From: Letharia columbiana
Taxonomy: Eukaryota; Ascomycota; Lecanoromycetes; Lecanorales; Parmeliaceae
Reading direction: 5' to 3'
NCBI RefSeq assembly: GCF_014066305.1
Contig: NW_023501036.1
Span: 693,501-757,500, forward strand
DNA length: 64,000 nt
Shown here in pieces: positions 21,021 to 31,533 of the stretch. The position numbers and the translations under genes were made by a program. The notes beneath the pieces were generated by a model, which saw only the letters and a list, made by a program, of their open reading frames with translations, was not told the DNA's origin and did no database searches. Each line of letters opens with the position of its first letter. Positions within the stretch are counted from its first letter, which is position 1.

Positions 21021-21890
21021 ATGGCAGCCAAGAAACAGCGCCGTCCGCAACTCCTCTCCTCTACCCGTCCCCGCAATATCAAGCCAACGCTCTCCCTCTC
21101 CTCTCGCACGACACGCTCTCTAATTCGCTCTCATCATACTCTGCGCAAACAGTTTTCTGCCGCTCTTGCCAAAGGCGACACTAGCGAGGCTCAAGCTATT
21201 CAAGCGAAGATCGATGCATCCGGCGGCCTGCCCAAGTACCAGGAAGCCAGTAAACAAGGGCAGTCGGCGCAGAGGGGCGGTGATACGAGCAAGATCCTGA
21301 CGGAATGGCTGACAATGGGAGAGGGAGAGGACAAAATATCAGTGGAAAGCGGGAAGCGGTTAAGAATGCTTGAGGTTGGCGCGCTAAGACCAGATAATGC
21401 TTGCTCGCGGAGTGGGCTCTTTGATATGGAGAGGATCGATCTACATTCTCAGCATCCTGATATCAAACAGCAGGACTTCATAGAGAGGCCTACCTGCGCA
21501 GCTGGAGACTTAGATCAAGAAGGCTTCGATATTGTGAGCTTAAGCTTGGTAGTCAATTTTGTCGGCGATCCGGTGGAAAGAGGAGAAATGCTAAGGCGGG
21601 TTGCGAGCTTTCTCAGACCCTACTCAGGTCGCAAAGTGGGGCTTTTCCCGGGGCTCTTCCTGGTGCTGCCTGCGCCCTGTGTGGCCAACTCTAGATACCT
21701 GGATGAGGAGAGGCTAAATGCAATCATGGAAAGCTTGGGTTACAAAAGAGCAAAGCGAAAGTTGAGTGCGAAATTGGTCTACTACCTCTGGAAGTATGAG
21801 GCAGGAAAGGCTGAGAGATCGAAAGTATTCAAGAAGGAGGAGATCAGATCCGGAAAGTCAAGGAACAATTTTGCAATTGTGCTGCGTTGA
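21021..21890 (+). CDS. BMT2: 25S rRNA adenine-N1 methyltransferase Bmt2
   Basis: A single exon encodes 289 residues. Bmt2 makes m1A2142 in 25S rRNA in the nucleolus, using S-adenosylmethionine. The N-terminus is basic and starts MAAKKQRRPQLLS. The family segment FSAALAKGDTSEAQAIQAKIDASGGLPKYQEAS is followed by the SAM-binding motif I region (RLRMLEVGALRPDNACS). Then come ERIDLHSQHPDIKQQDF, FDIVSLSLVVNFVGDPVERGEMLRR and LFPGLFLVLPAPCVANSRYL, all characteristic of Bmt2. The basic tail KLVYYLWKYEA...KNNFAIVLR-type ending also fits. Length agrees with fungal orthologues, and the start is the first ATG of the frame. Confidence 0.93.
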   Translation: MAAKKQRRPQLLSSTRPRNIKPTLSLSSRTTRSLIRSHHTLRKQFSAALAKGDTSEAQAIQAKIDASGGLPKYQEASKQGQSAQRGGDTSKILTEWLTMGEGEDKISVESGKRLRMLEVGALRPDNACSRSGLFDMERIDLHSQHPDIKQQDFIERPTCAAGDLDQEGFDIVSLSLVVNFVGDPVERGEMLRRVASFLRPYSGRKVGLFPGLFLVLPAPCVANSRYLDEERLNAIMESLGYKRAKRKLSAKLVYYLWKYEAGKAERSKVFKKEEIRSGKSRNNFAIVLR

Positions 21891-22041
21891 AGTCAGACAT
21901 GTGGGGGCGTGTTGGCCGGACCATCTTCAATTCCTTACTTGTCGTGCTCCGAAAAATTACTCGAAGGCATTGGACGAGAATCATTAGAAGGTTCGTTGCA
22001 CTTCAATTACTTGCATTCTGTTCACTGCAGCAACGACTCCC

Positions 22042-22523
22042 TCAATCTTTGATCTCCTGCTTGTGAAATATACCCGGTACTTCTGGCATCCACTTCTCGC
22101 GCCTCTTGCACCAGAATTCGCCTTTTGGCGGCAAATCGCCAGGGTGATCCAGCGTCCCTGTCATGATATATCGAAAGTCCTTCATTGCCGCTGCACCGAC
22201 CTCCAAGATACCGCTTCCGCATGTCGGGCAGAACTCTCGGTGCAGAGTTGTGCCACTCCCATTATCTGCTTCGTGTATTGTAGGCTTTTTAGACTCGGAA
22301 GTATAAGAAAAGGAGGAGACTGGGACTTTTGTTGTCAATCCGAATGCTGTTCCAAAGAATTTCTGGCGAGATGTTAGCATTGGAGCACCCCAGACACTTC
22401 GTGCAAGCGGCTACATACCTTGCAGTTCTTGCAGTGGCAGAGAGAAGTGCGAGCATCGTCCGGTGACACGTCAATGGTGTACTTGACCTCACCGCAGTAG
22501 CAGCCCCCCTTGTAAATGGGCAT
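22042..22523 (-). CDS. GFA-domain (CENP-V/GFA) zinc protein
   Basis: Exons are complement(22419-22523) and (22042-22362), with a 56-bp intron (GTATGT...CCAG), giving 141 residues. The family is named after glutathione-dependent formaldehyde-activating enzyme Gfa, whose fold binds two structural/catalytic zinc ions. Zinc ligands are visible: CYCGEVKY (Cys8, Cys10), LCHCKNCK (Cys29, Cys31, Cys34) and FCPTCGSG. FGTAFGL and the C-terminal FWCKRREKWMPEV motif are also typical. I chose the internal ATG at 22523 because it places GGCYCGEV at the normal distance from the start; an upstream ATG would add 16 residues. Most fungal members have no proven substrate, so the reaction is left open. Confidence 0.9.
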
Positions 22524-23198
22524 TGCAAATGCTGAGCTAGTTGAAAATCGGGCGGTTGCTTGCTGAATCAATGGATGGGCGTAGGAACTTTGCCGAGGTC
22601 GCTGCTGGCCGCAATATTCTGTGCATTTGTCTGTTCAATTCATTGGGAATCTGGATACGTCAGTATGCCATCATGTTCGCGCCAATAGCGGCGCTTGTTG
22701 CGTCTAAACTACAGGGTTTAAACCCTCAGCTTCAAGATCCCTCGAGTAATTTCTTGAGCTTTTCATCTTACCATGGAGTGGACTGCAATGAATGCGCTCC
22801 GTACCTTCATATTGCCGTGCCTGTATGCTTCTTGGCGGTGTAGCAGATGGGAATGGTGGAGTTCTTTCTCGAGCAGTCTCAGTCTTATGAACCAGCTTTC
22901 TATCAACCGAGAGCGTGCAAGATGCCTTAGGTCTGTTGGAAGGACGTCATTTTCAGCAGCGATGCTAAATCTATTGACCCTGTCGTGTCAATATTGGCGC
23001 CTGTCCGGTTGTTGCGAGGCACTTTCCCCGTTCGCTTTTCTCCTAACCCAGACTATCGCATGTCGCAAATACCATTAGACCAAAGCATGCTAAGCCCCAA
23101 GCATGGAATGCTTTTCCCTTCACTGTACCGCGTGTTTTCCTTACCATCTAGCCACCTTCAACACACGGCTGGTTCTTCTCAAGCCCTTTTTAGGCGTT
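22524..23198. other. Intergenic, no gene seen
   Basis: Overlapping plus-strand frames of up to 101 codons have no domain or splice support. Confidence 0.35.
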
Positions 23199-24236
23199 AT
23201 GCTTTCTTTCTTCTTGTCATGCCTTTTTGGCTTTAGCGTGGTCAACTCAACTGTCATTACTCTGCCAGGTCATCTGCGAAACGGGACAGTGCTTCTTGAT
23301 CTTTCTCAGAAAAACTCAACTGTGATTGGAGCTGAGCTGGGTCCCACAAATCATGCAAGTTCGCTAGGGAATCCCATTGACACACACTTTAAGACCATAA
23401 TCCAAGTGTATCCAGAGGTCGGAGTCTCCGGCAAGTCGACGTACATGAATATCTTGAAGGCTATGATAAAGTTGTCCTACAGCGAAGGCACACATGCATA
23501 TGCTGGGGAAACGTTTTCGTTCGACCTCTATACAAATGTCAAAATCCGGATCACGCGCGTTACTTCCTCCAGCTCAGCCTTGCAATACCGATATGCCATA
23601 TGGGGATTATTCAAGGCGGCCCAATACCTGACTGAGAACAACATCTTTGCATGCGTTATCGTGAATCTGTTCTGGTCTGGAGGCGGTGCACCGGCCTTGG
23701 TAGGAGTCATAGAGATCTTTCCAGATCCTCTGCCAGGCAATGCTGAAAGCAACGAAATCCAACGTCTTATGGGAATCGGTCAACGAGCAGAACCCCCGCC
23801 CACGTCGCTTGGTCTGGCCAACCTCACCTCCATTTGTAGCAATGAGTCCGGCCTCGCAACATCCGCTAATGCTGGAAAACTCTCAGTGTTCCTCGAATTT
23901 CAAGGGCCAACTTTGTCCGTCTCAGAGGTCTTCATGACGCTGTTCCTTACGTTATTAGAGATAGCATCGTTCGGAACAACGCACCTTGTGCACGATTTGA
24001 AGGTCCAAGATTTGATTACCAAAACGGAACTTGTATTCGAACATTATGGTGCACCACGGACATCTCCACCGTTCTTCGTTTATCATGTGGCCGCGCGTGC
24101 TCTGGGATTCGTTCCTAAGTATATGTTTGAACAACATAGGTTTGAAGCAGTCACCTTTGTGTTGGAAGTGGACGGCACGCCAGTGGGAACAGGGTTCCTG
24201 CGGAAGTTTTCGAGTACCTCTTCTATATCGTCGTAG
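23199..24236 (+). CDS. Secreted protein of unknown function, single exon
   Basis: An uninterrupted frame of 345 codons begins with a good signal peptide (MLSFFLSCLFGFSVVNS) at the ATG 23199. The same frame also has an ATG at 23103 that would add 32 residues; I prefer the inner one because the signal peptide is then N-terminal. The mature protein has several N-glycosylation sequons (NST, NGT, NLT, NES). Its blocks are predicted to alternate strands and helices, such as FKTIIQVYPEVGVSGKSTYM, YRYAIWGLFKAAQYLTENN and FLEFQGPTLSVSEVF. These resemble uncharacterised ascomycete secreted proteins, but I do not recognise a named family. There are no cysteine pairs suggesting an effector and no catalytic motif. 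The long intact frame and consistent codon use support a real gene. Confidence 0.7.
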   Translation: MLSFFLSCLFGFSVVNSTVITLPGHLRNGTVLLDLSQKNSTVIGAELGPTNHASSLGNPIDTHFKTIIQVYPEVGVSGKSTYMNILKAMIKLSYSEGTHAYAGETFSFDLYTNVKIRITRVTSSSSALQYRYAIWGLFKAAQYLTENNIFACVIVNLFWSGGGAPALVGVIEIFPDPLPGNAESNEIQRLMGIGQRAEPPPTSLGLANLTSICSNESGLATSANAGKLSVFLEFQGPTLSVSEVFMTLFLTLLEIASFGTTHLVHDLKVQDLITKTELVFEHYGAPRTSPPFFVYHVAARALGFVPKYMFEQHRFEAVTFVLEVDGTPVGTGFLRKFSSTSSISS

Positions 24237-25021
24237 AAGTTAGAAGCGAAGAAGGTCGGTTCGTCTAGTCGTTCCAGCTGTGACCTACGATGAAGACCGA
24301 GAAAGTTCAGGAGCGCAACGCCAAATGAAACGGGCATGTCAGATAGCCGTCGAGAATATCGAAATTTTCAACACGATCAGTTTTGAACAGTGCCACTCTT
24401 GAAATCCGTATCTGTATTTCATCCCATCTTCCCTCTATACATTAAATCAAAAGAAGCCTTTAGCATCGTGCCTCCCCTCAATACATCTCCCTTCGCGTGT
24501 TGAGACAGGTTGCAAGTCTTCAACATCGCCAATTTGAAAATCGTGTTTTCATACAACACATTTGGCTCGGAGCTTCATTTCAGATCTACCGTAAACCTCG
24601 AATGCTTCTTCAATACATCTTCCCTGGAAGGTAATCAAGGGGAAATCAAAGCTAAGACAAATTGTGATCCCGCAAACCTTCAGTTTTCTTCAACACATTT
24701 TCCATCGATCTCCTCAGGCGCTGATATCCAATCGAGGTTCTCAACATAGCAAGCATTCAACTTCCTATCAACACATTCCCAAGATCTCCTTGCAAAGCGA
24801 TCCTGTGTTGGAAGCGAGAAACCAATCCCGCTCCGACCGGCGGGCTACCTATTCCCCGGAGGTATCTCGATAAGAACCAAATTCCGGAGTAGGAGATGAT
24901 AATTGGAGGACGCAGCCACCACTGAGCCGCAGCTCATGTGACTTGGGAAATTTCGATCTGGCACACAGCCCATCGCCCCACCGCAAATTGAATACTCTTC
25001 GTCCGGCAGATCATCACAGTC
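24237..25021. other. Intergenic with loosely repeated CTTCAACACA-like strings
   Basis: There is no supportable gene. Strings such as CTTCAACATC, CTTCAATACAT and CTTCAACACAT recur at about 24515-24770, a weak degenerate repeat. Confidence 0.35.
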
Positions 25022-26073
25022 ATGGCAAAAATCCTACACCTAGCAACCGAGCTCATAGTCGCCATAACCTCCTACATTCCCAGATCATCCGACAAACCAC
25101 ACGTCGTACTCGTCGATCGCAAAATGCACCATATGATCGCCCAGGAACTGTACAAACACATCGGGCTGGGTCAGAGTGGAGACCCCTCAAACAGAGGCGG
25201 CTCTAAATGGATACATGAAGATCCATGCTGGGACACAGTCCGCCTTCTTCGCTTTTCCAGTATGCCGAAGACCACGCCTTGGTCTCACAAGCCGGTGGTT
25301 GTGGCTCTCGATCTCGGGCTATTCAAATGTTACGGTCTATGTCAACACACATGCCTATTCGGGCCTAGCGCCTCTTGGCAGAGTCTACGGTAATATACCC
25401 ATACCACTGTCCATCATAGCATAGGCCTCTTTATCAATTGAATCCTAGTTACAAACCACCACAGACTTGTTCTGGTCACGGTCCAAACATCAAACACCTT
25501 GCACGAATCCTTTGGGATGCTCAGCCCTGATGCTGCACCTCCCTAGCTTGAAGAGGCTTTGTCTCAGCAGCAAGAGACCTGCTGGACGCGAACCGGGGCA
25601 AACACACTCTCTTTTCTGTCACCTTCCGAGACAGGACGAAGACCGCAGGGTGTGTGAGCGTAACACTCGAGAGCCTCGTCATCGACACCGATCAAAGCAG
25701 AGACCGTCGTGACGGCAGCGGTGTTCAAACCTTACGTCCCTTTATCGCTTTGAAGCGCTTCAATGTTCAGAGCCATATCTTGTTTGGCGACCGTGGTGAC
25801 CCTCTGTTCATCACCCAAGATGATGGCGACGACGTTGGACTTGACATGATGCTATTGACCGAATTCCTGCCCATGGGGGTGCAGCAACTTCAGATGAGCT
25901 GTTGGACAGATGGACAGGAAGAATGGGAGCCACAGTGGGGGTCCTTGATTGCTCTCCTGCTCGAGAAGCTAATGCAAGCTGGTCTTTGCACTTTGCCGGA
26001 GCGGCATCACATCACAGTGGATCATCCAGCCAGGGACCAAGGGTTTCGTGGCATGGCGTATAATATAATATAG
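25022..26073 (+). pseudogene. Decayed F-box/LRR-like gene, copy A
   Basis: The frame starts at ATG 25022 with an F-box-like N-terminus (ILHLATELIVAITSYIP...VLVDRKMHHMIAQELYKHI). It reads into SGDPSN...WDTVRLLRF and ends at a stop near 25393. Later segments lie in different frames: GHGPNIKHLARILWDAQP ends at a stop, and the LRR-like LMLHLPSLKRLCLSS lies in a frame offset at the same point (about 25525), suggesting an indel. The last segment, 25654-26073 (TLESLVIDTDQSR...LRPFIALKRFNVQS), matches the minus-strand copy B. Order and spacing are those of one gene. I cannot find splice sites that restore it, so I call it decayed, but a multi-exon gene is not excluded. Confidence 0.5.
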
Positions 26074-26672
26074 CCTTGGTGTATCATTGGGAAGACGACA
26101 AGCCAGAACGTACAAGTTACTCAAATGGACAGAGAAATTTAAGTCTTCGATATTCTAAACAAACAGATTGTGAGATATGCTTCTGACGCAATAACATCAG
26201 TGTCCAGGACCTGCGATTGTTGGCGTTGTCCAGATCAGGCCATCGCATTAGAAGAGCAGTGCACGTTTGACAGGGTTTTGGGGGATGTCGAGAGGTAATT
26301 GTAGACCATGGCGCAAGTGTTTAATCAAGGGAAGACAGCAAGCAAGAGGGCTGTTTTACCCACTATCAATGCTACGTTGGGGTGTCCCTCGGGTACGACA
26401 ACGTATGCGCCGTTTTCGAATCCGTAACACCTTTCCTACTAACAACGGGTTCTACTTGTTATCACTGTTTTTGCCTGACCATAACTCTTAGGACCTTGAG
26501 CTAGCTCGTATAGATAATGTCCTCAGTCGCATGATTCCATCCACTGCTTTACGTACTCACTGGGACCGCAGAAATTGGACCCCAACCAAAAGAGCACTCC
26601 AGAGGAATATGGTGCGCCGATTCACTCCCCTGCATGCCGTCTCAACGTCCCAGCATTTCACGCGAGGCATCA
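26074..26672. other. Intergenic between convergent remnants
   Basis: No gene seen. It separates copies A and B of the F-box-like family, which face each other. Confidence 0.4.
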
Positions 26673-27625
26673 TCACACCGCGCATGTGAAGCTTGTATAT
26701 CCAATCCGGCGATCCGAAACCTTCGCGTCCATCTCAATGCGCCGCTGATATAATCCTGCAGTAGAACAGTCGAATCGATCCACCATCTTCTGCACCCGTT
26801 CCTCGCCGCTAAGCTCAGTTGTCCGCTTGGAGTACAGCCACAGTGTGACACTTCGTAAGTGCCGCGGGGTGCTCAGTTCCTCTTCCATCAGTTCCACGAG
26901 TAGTTGGGCAACATGTTCGCATCGTGTGATGAGTCGCTGTGACCATGGAAAACCGTCCGAATTCAGATATTCGAATCCATCATGACAACACACGTCCAGC
27001 TGCTGCAAGCATACCGGCAGCGATCCTCTCGTCATTTTCAGTGAGGGTCCATTCCAAAAATCACTGACCCAGCAGCGGCTTTGCATGCACAGGTGTTTGA
27101 GTGTGGTGAAATGGCCGAGACAGTTCACTATTGCGGCGACAAGAGAACGGTCAGTCGCTACTGCTGAGATCGAGGCTTTCCAGTGTTTCGCTCACACGAT
27201 CGAGTGGCCATACTACCGCGTACGGCAACGCTGAACCTGGTCTGGTAGACGATACCCCGAAAGGACGGAACCGCCTCAGAGATGTCACCCGGGTAAGTAG
27301 AGTAGCGAAGTCGCGCATTCCGACTATGCCGACAAAATCTAGGCCCATCTCGAAGGTGCGGATCACGGAGCGAAGATCGGATTTGGCGGCCAATGTGGCA
27401 GAGAGTCGCGCGATGTTCGAGCGTCGAACCTCATGACCATTTTCAAAAGGAGTTTGAACCGGGTAGTCGTTGGGGTGGAGGACGATGTGCTCGTACAGAA
27501 GCGCTTTGATCAAGCGATTGAGTCTGACGGTCGAGAAGGACGAGTTTTAGGCTGTGAGCGGGTTTGTGGATGTGAGAGCCGATGGCGATGATGAGCTCGT
27601 TTGAAAGATCTGTGAAGCTTGCCAT
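26673..27625 (-). pseudogene. Decayed F-box/LRR-like gene, copy B
   Basis: The minus-strand frame starts at 27625 with LSNELIIAIGSHIHKPAHSLKLVLLDRQ, an F-box-like start matching copy A. An extra base at about 27518-27525 shifts the frame. After removing it, LNRLIKALLYEHI aligns without gaps to MHHMIAQELYKHI of copy A. The next segment runs to a stop at 27151, where one more base offset links LESLDLSSSD to DRSLVAAIVNCLGHFTTLKHLCMQ, matching LESLVIDTD...LRPFIALKRFNVQ of copy A. The last segment ends at 26673. Two one-base offsets in coding sequence without splice signals make this a pseudogene or a poorly sequenced gene. F-box proteins recruit substrates to SCF ubiquitin ligases. Confidence 0.6.
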
Positions 27626-27847
27626 GGCTGCGAGGGCGATCCTGAGAGGATTGTGGAGGGGGTGTGACAGGTGGGAGGTTGATGGTGGACGGTTAGGAGT
27701 CCATTATTAGAAGGTAGTCAGTGTGTCGACAGGTGGTCTATGTATCGAGAAATGTAGGTCACGTATGCGTTGGTTGTAAGTGTTGTTTGGAGACTGTCAT
27801 ATTGACACAGTCAGTACAAAGGGTTTTAGCTCATGCTAGAACGGTCT

Positions 27848-28850
27848 TTATGGGCTCTGGTTATTGAAATGGAAGTACTGGGGAGGATCTGTCACAGCAA
27901 GAGGCTGACTTGCCTTGGGCGCCGTCTGCAGGTTGTGAAGACTGTGTTGATGAGTGACTGGCGAATTATGTAGGAGGATCGAGCGAAATTTATGCATAAG
28001 GGGAAGCCAGGCAAAAGCACCGATCCATTTCCTTCGACATTGGGGCCGCGTCTTGTGCTGAACGATGCTCCATGTCGGCTCAAAGGGATGAACTTGAAAG
28101 CGGAAGGATTGCTTCGCCTCCGCAGCACCAACGACATCCGAGAATGTTTTGAAGTCGGTGTGATGTTCAAAATTGAAGCTGAACTTTGAGAAACGTGCAC
28201 GCTCAAAAGCCTCGAAGACCCGATCGAATTCGAACCTAGAGCTCCCCGACGCCCGTTGTAGCTGGCGGGCTGCCCGTAATGTGGGCAATCTGCCATGCTT
28301 ATAAGAGACTCGATGATGAACTGCTGATATAGAGTCGCCGTGGTTGTAGACGTCATTCTTGATAGCTAGGTTGTTTTCACTAAAGTCGTCGAAATTGACC
28401 ACGTCTTTCCCGATCAGCTCTCGGATCTCTGGAGGCTAACATTGCGGTGTACCCAGCTCGATGTTCTTCTCGAGATCCAATTCGTACGCTCGTGAAGACC
28501 AGCCTTCGCTTTCCCACGTCCGCCTGAGCCATTTCATTTTCACCGCCGTTTCATAGGTCATTGCTTTTAAATAGTGCTTGTCGAAAGGTAGTTTGGGGAT
28601 AGACTGAGCAATTGTTGATCCGCCTTTCTGGGCCTGTCAGATCCTCCAGAGGTGAGATCTTGGTCGCCAAGATTTCTTTCACGTCAGCAAGATTTGGGGT
28701 GTCTTCCTGGCGTGAACCACTGAGGAAATGCATGGTAGTTGGAGCCCATGAATCAAGCGCTGACTCGCTCGGTCGGTGGATAATGGTACGTCGGAGGCGA
28801 TGGAGCTCCTGCGTGAGCACATGGTCGTGCAGTTGCGCACACCCAAAAGG
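27848..28850 (-). pseudogene. Probable third F-box/LRR-like remnant, copy C
   Basis: Minus-strand segments in several frames run in order. A leading part contains LTQELHRLRRTIIH (28820 down). Then come MKWLRRTWESEGWSSRAYELDL (about 28540-28470), PPEIRELIGKDVVNFDDF after an in-frame stop near 28440, and a long segment with ARFSKFSFNFEHHTDFKTFSDVV to a stop at 27848. The WSSRAYELDL...PPEIRELIG stretch resembles C-terminal parts of ascomycete F-box-like proteins. At least two frame breaks and one stop are present. Evidence is weaker than for copies A and B; it may belong to a different family. Confidence 0.35.
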
Positions 28851-29831
28851 GGCAGAATCGACGGTTGTTGCCTAGAAATGTGCGGGAACTTGCAATGCAT
28901 AACATTAAGAAGATGACTTCATCCATCTCAACTATTCGATAATGAGACCGGTACTTGTGAGATATCTGGATACTCAAATAAAAAACAACTAAAAAAAATA
29001 GGATAAATTAAGCAAAATAGAATAAAAATATAAGGATTAAAATAAACGACTATGAGTCATGAATACGGAAAAGTTAATCCTCTCCCCTATAACAATAAAA
29101 ACCTAGCACAAAAAAAAGTATCTAAATTCTCTATTTCAAAAGAATACGGGAAAGATGAGTCTGGATCTTGCTGCATATCTCCCCAAAAGATGAATGGTTT
29201 GGGTTCTATACCGTAGATCAGGCACGTCGTCGAAGACCTCTATTTGGACAACAGAACTTCAGAAGAGAATAAAGCAGTCCTGATGACCGTGTAATAGCGT
29301 GAGATCCCACTCTCGATGAATGGAAGACCGGATCAGTAGCAACAAATCCCAAGATTCGCGCGAGTCGGCAAACGTGCGCAACAACTCAATTGAAGTACTA
29401 TTCGCTCGCTAAAACAATCTTGCGCCTTGATGAAGCACAACGGGGAGATGCGGCCAAAAGACAGTGACATTGTACTGCCAAACAACCCTGTGATGTAAAA
29501 TCTCAACACTTTCAGGCAAGCAGCACTTTGTACGCAGCCGAAAGAAATTCAAGAAGTGACACGCGCACTGGCGGCAGCCCCTCAGAAGGAGTCACTCTAT
29601 TACCCACAAGTCCTTCAATCAATAGCATTATCACCTTCAAGCACAACTGTATCAACAGCTCTGTTTTTCCAAGGCCACCTGCACGCACCGGAGTCAGCGT
29701 GGCTTCTTTGGGGCAAAACACCCAGGTATGAGACTGGCCTGGGAGTTGAAACTGGCCTACTGCTCGCGAGACAGGTTGTGCGGTTCAAAGCCAAGGGTTC
29801 GATGAGGGAGAGTATACTCCGAAATGTGCAC
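28851..29831. other. AT-rich intergenic sequence
   Basis: About 28977-29135 is very A/T-rich, with short A and T runs and stops in all frames. No gene was seen in the remainder. Confidence 0.5.
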
Positions 29832-30356
29832 TTACAACCTCCCCAACACCAACACCTCCATCAACTTCTTTGGCCCCACCACAGCCTTCCCTCCCAGTGC
29901 CTGATTGAGCGCAGTACACCTCCTTGCAGTATCAATCGCCGCATCTCTAATCTCTCCAACGTAGAAAACATCCTCGGCATCTGCACTGACCATATCGAGG
30001 AAAATGACGCAAGTTCTGTATGTGAAGCTATTTGGCAATACGAAAGTAGTGTCATCGTTTCGACGGAAATTTATGGGCCTGTGGGGATCATGAGCAGCTA
30101 TCTTCTTTTCCGCGTTGAAGCAATCGATAAAATTTGTGCGGGAGAGTTTATGAGGCTCTTGTGGTGGGGCTTGGTGGAAGCAGCCTATTAGGTCCCCAAG
30201 AGCGTTGGTCATGCCGATGGTGGATCTGTCGGGAAAGGTAGTATTCAGGTTCTTTGTTGAATTGAAACCCTCAAGAGCACCTAGGTCAGAAGGGCTTGCT
30301 ACGCATGGCAATGCAAAAAAGGTGAAGACGAAGCACGAAAGAAGGATATCGAGCAT
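29832..30356 (-). CDS. Small secreted protein of a common fungal family
   Basis: A single exon of 174 codons starts with a signal peptide (MLDILLSCFVFTFFALPCVASP). The mature part has the pattern of a widespread, uncharacterised ascomycete secreted family: GCFHQ...SRTNFIDCFNAEKKIAAHDP..., a central FRRNDDTTFVLPNSFTYRTCVIFLD strand pair, and a closing helix with VGEIRDAAIDTARRC. Four cysteines could form two disulfides (GC, DC, TC, RC). No enzyme motif is visible and the function is unknown. The sequence upstream of the ATG is short and shows no further exon. Confidence 0.7.
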   Translation of the reverse strand: MLDILLSCFVFTFFALPCVASPSDLGALEGFNSTKNLNTTFPDRSTIGMTNALGDLIGCFHQAPPQEPHKLSRTNFIDCFNAEKKIAAHDPHRPINFRRNDDTTFVLPNSFTYRTCVIFLDMVSADAEDVFYVGEIRDAAIDTARRCTALNQALGGKAVVGPKKLMEVLVLGRL

Positions 30357-31533
30357 TGTGTACGGCCGGAATCATGACTTTCCCTCGAAAATCCTAACCA
30401 TCCCAAACAAGCAGGATTTCAGTATAAGAGATGGATCTGAAACGTTAATACCTGCCAAATAACAGTCGTGTGCCTCCGCGTTCACCCGCGCTTCGGTTGA
30501 GAGCCCCACGTAAAGAATCCGACTTTGCGACCCATCCTTTCCATTGCCACGTTCCACAAATATGAGATATTTCTTATGGAGAACGATGAATCACCGAAAA
30601 CATCCCTTTTTCCGTAAGCGCGAATACAAATGGCATGCAAAGTAGGGCCACATGAAAAGCCTTTCCATTTGACAAAAGTGGGACAAAGCGCACGAGGATT
30701 ACCAACTGACTCTACCAGGGCTCTCGGCGCTTGCACTGTCTCAATGCGGATGGCAAGCGTTCTTCGCATGGCACGTTCCAACTCTCGGTTCCTTCGAGTC
30801 AAGACCCATACCATATCATAGATCTTAATTCTCATAGTGAGGAGGAAGGACAAGTCATCAAGCTTGAGAGGTTGATTGGTCCTCAAACAGGCTTCATTTT
30901 CTTCACCACCGTCTCCAACTCCAGCAGGTGGATTTGACATTCCAAGCGAGATGCACGATGCCAATCCGAACAGATCTTGCCCTCTACAGCAGACTCAAAA
31001 GCTCTTAGCAGGTCGGCGTCAAGCAAACTACCTTCTCTGCCTCCTGATCAGGATCCGTCTCACAGCACTCATATCAGCTTGCGAGCCTTCAGCCTCTACT
31101 CGGCATCTTCCCATCGCTGAGCTCGTTTGACGGCGAGAACATACCATTCAGCTTCACATCACGGTCCGAACTTGGAGCGTCAAACCTTTCCGATGTGCTG
31201 CAGGTCAGATCGTATGTAACTCAACGATTTGATGATTCTAAGAGGTCTGATGCTATGGTTGACTTTGAGAATTGTTGGGGGAAGGAAGCCATCACAGTGG
31301 GTGGGGCCTTTTTGAGAATCCGTGTCCTCCCGCTAAGTCCTCACACTAATATTAAACACGAACGCAGCAGCCATTGTGAGATTGTGTAATGCTATGAGTA
31401 GACCTCATAGTCAATGAACATTTGAAATGCCTTCAGCAGTCAATGGTCGAGAGCCTCTCTTGTTCCTCAATGAGTGGTGCTAACGGTCATAGGCCCCAAC
31501 TTTGAAGAAGCACTCGACCACGTGATATTAGGC
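30357..31533. other. Intergenic, doubtful frames only
   Basis: A 160-codon minus-strand frame (30482-30964) and plus-strand frames overlap each other without recognisable domains. The final part is the upstream region of the CENP-I gene. Confidence 0.35.

Noticed and set aside
24515..24770. Recurrent CTTCAACACA-like strings as a tandem array
   Set aside because: The copies are short, irregularly spaced and degenerate; this may be ordinary composition bias.
30482..30964. Minus-strand 160-codon frame
   Set aside because: No signal peptide, domain or promoter pattern, and it overlaps plus-strand frames.
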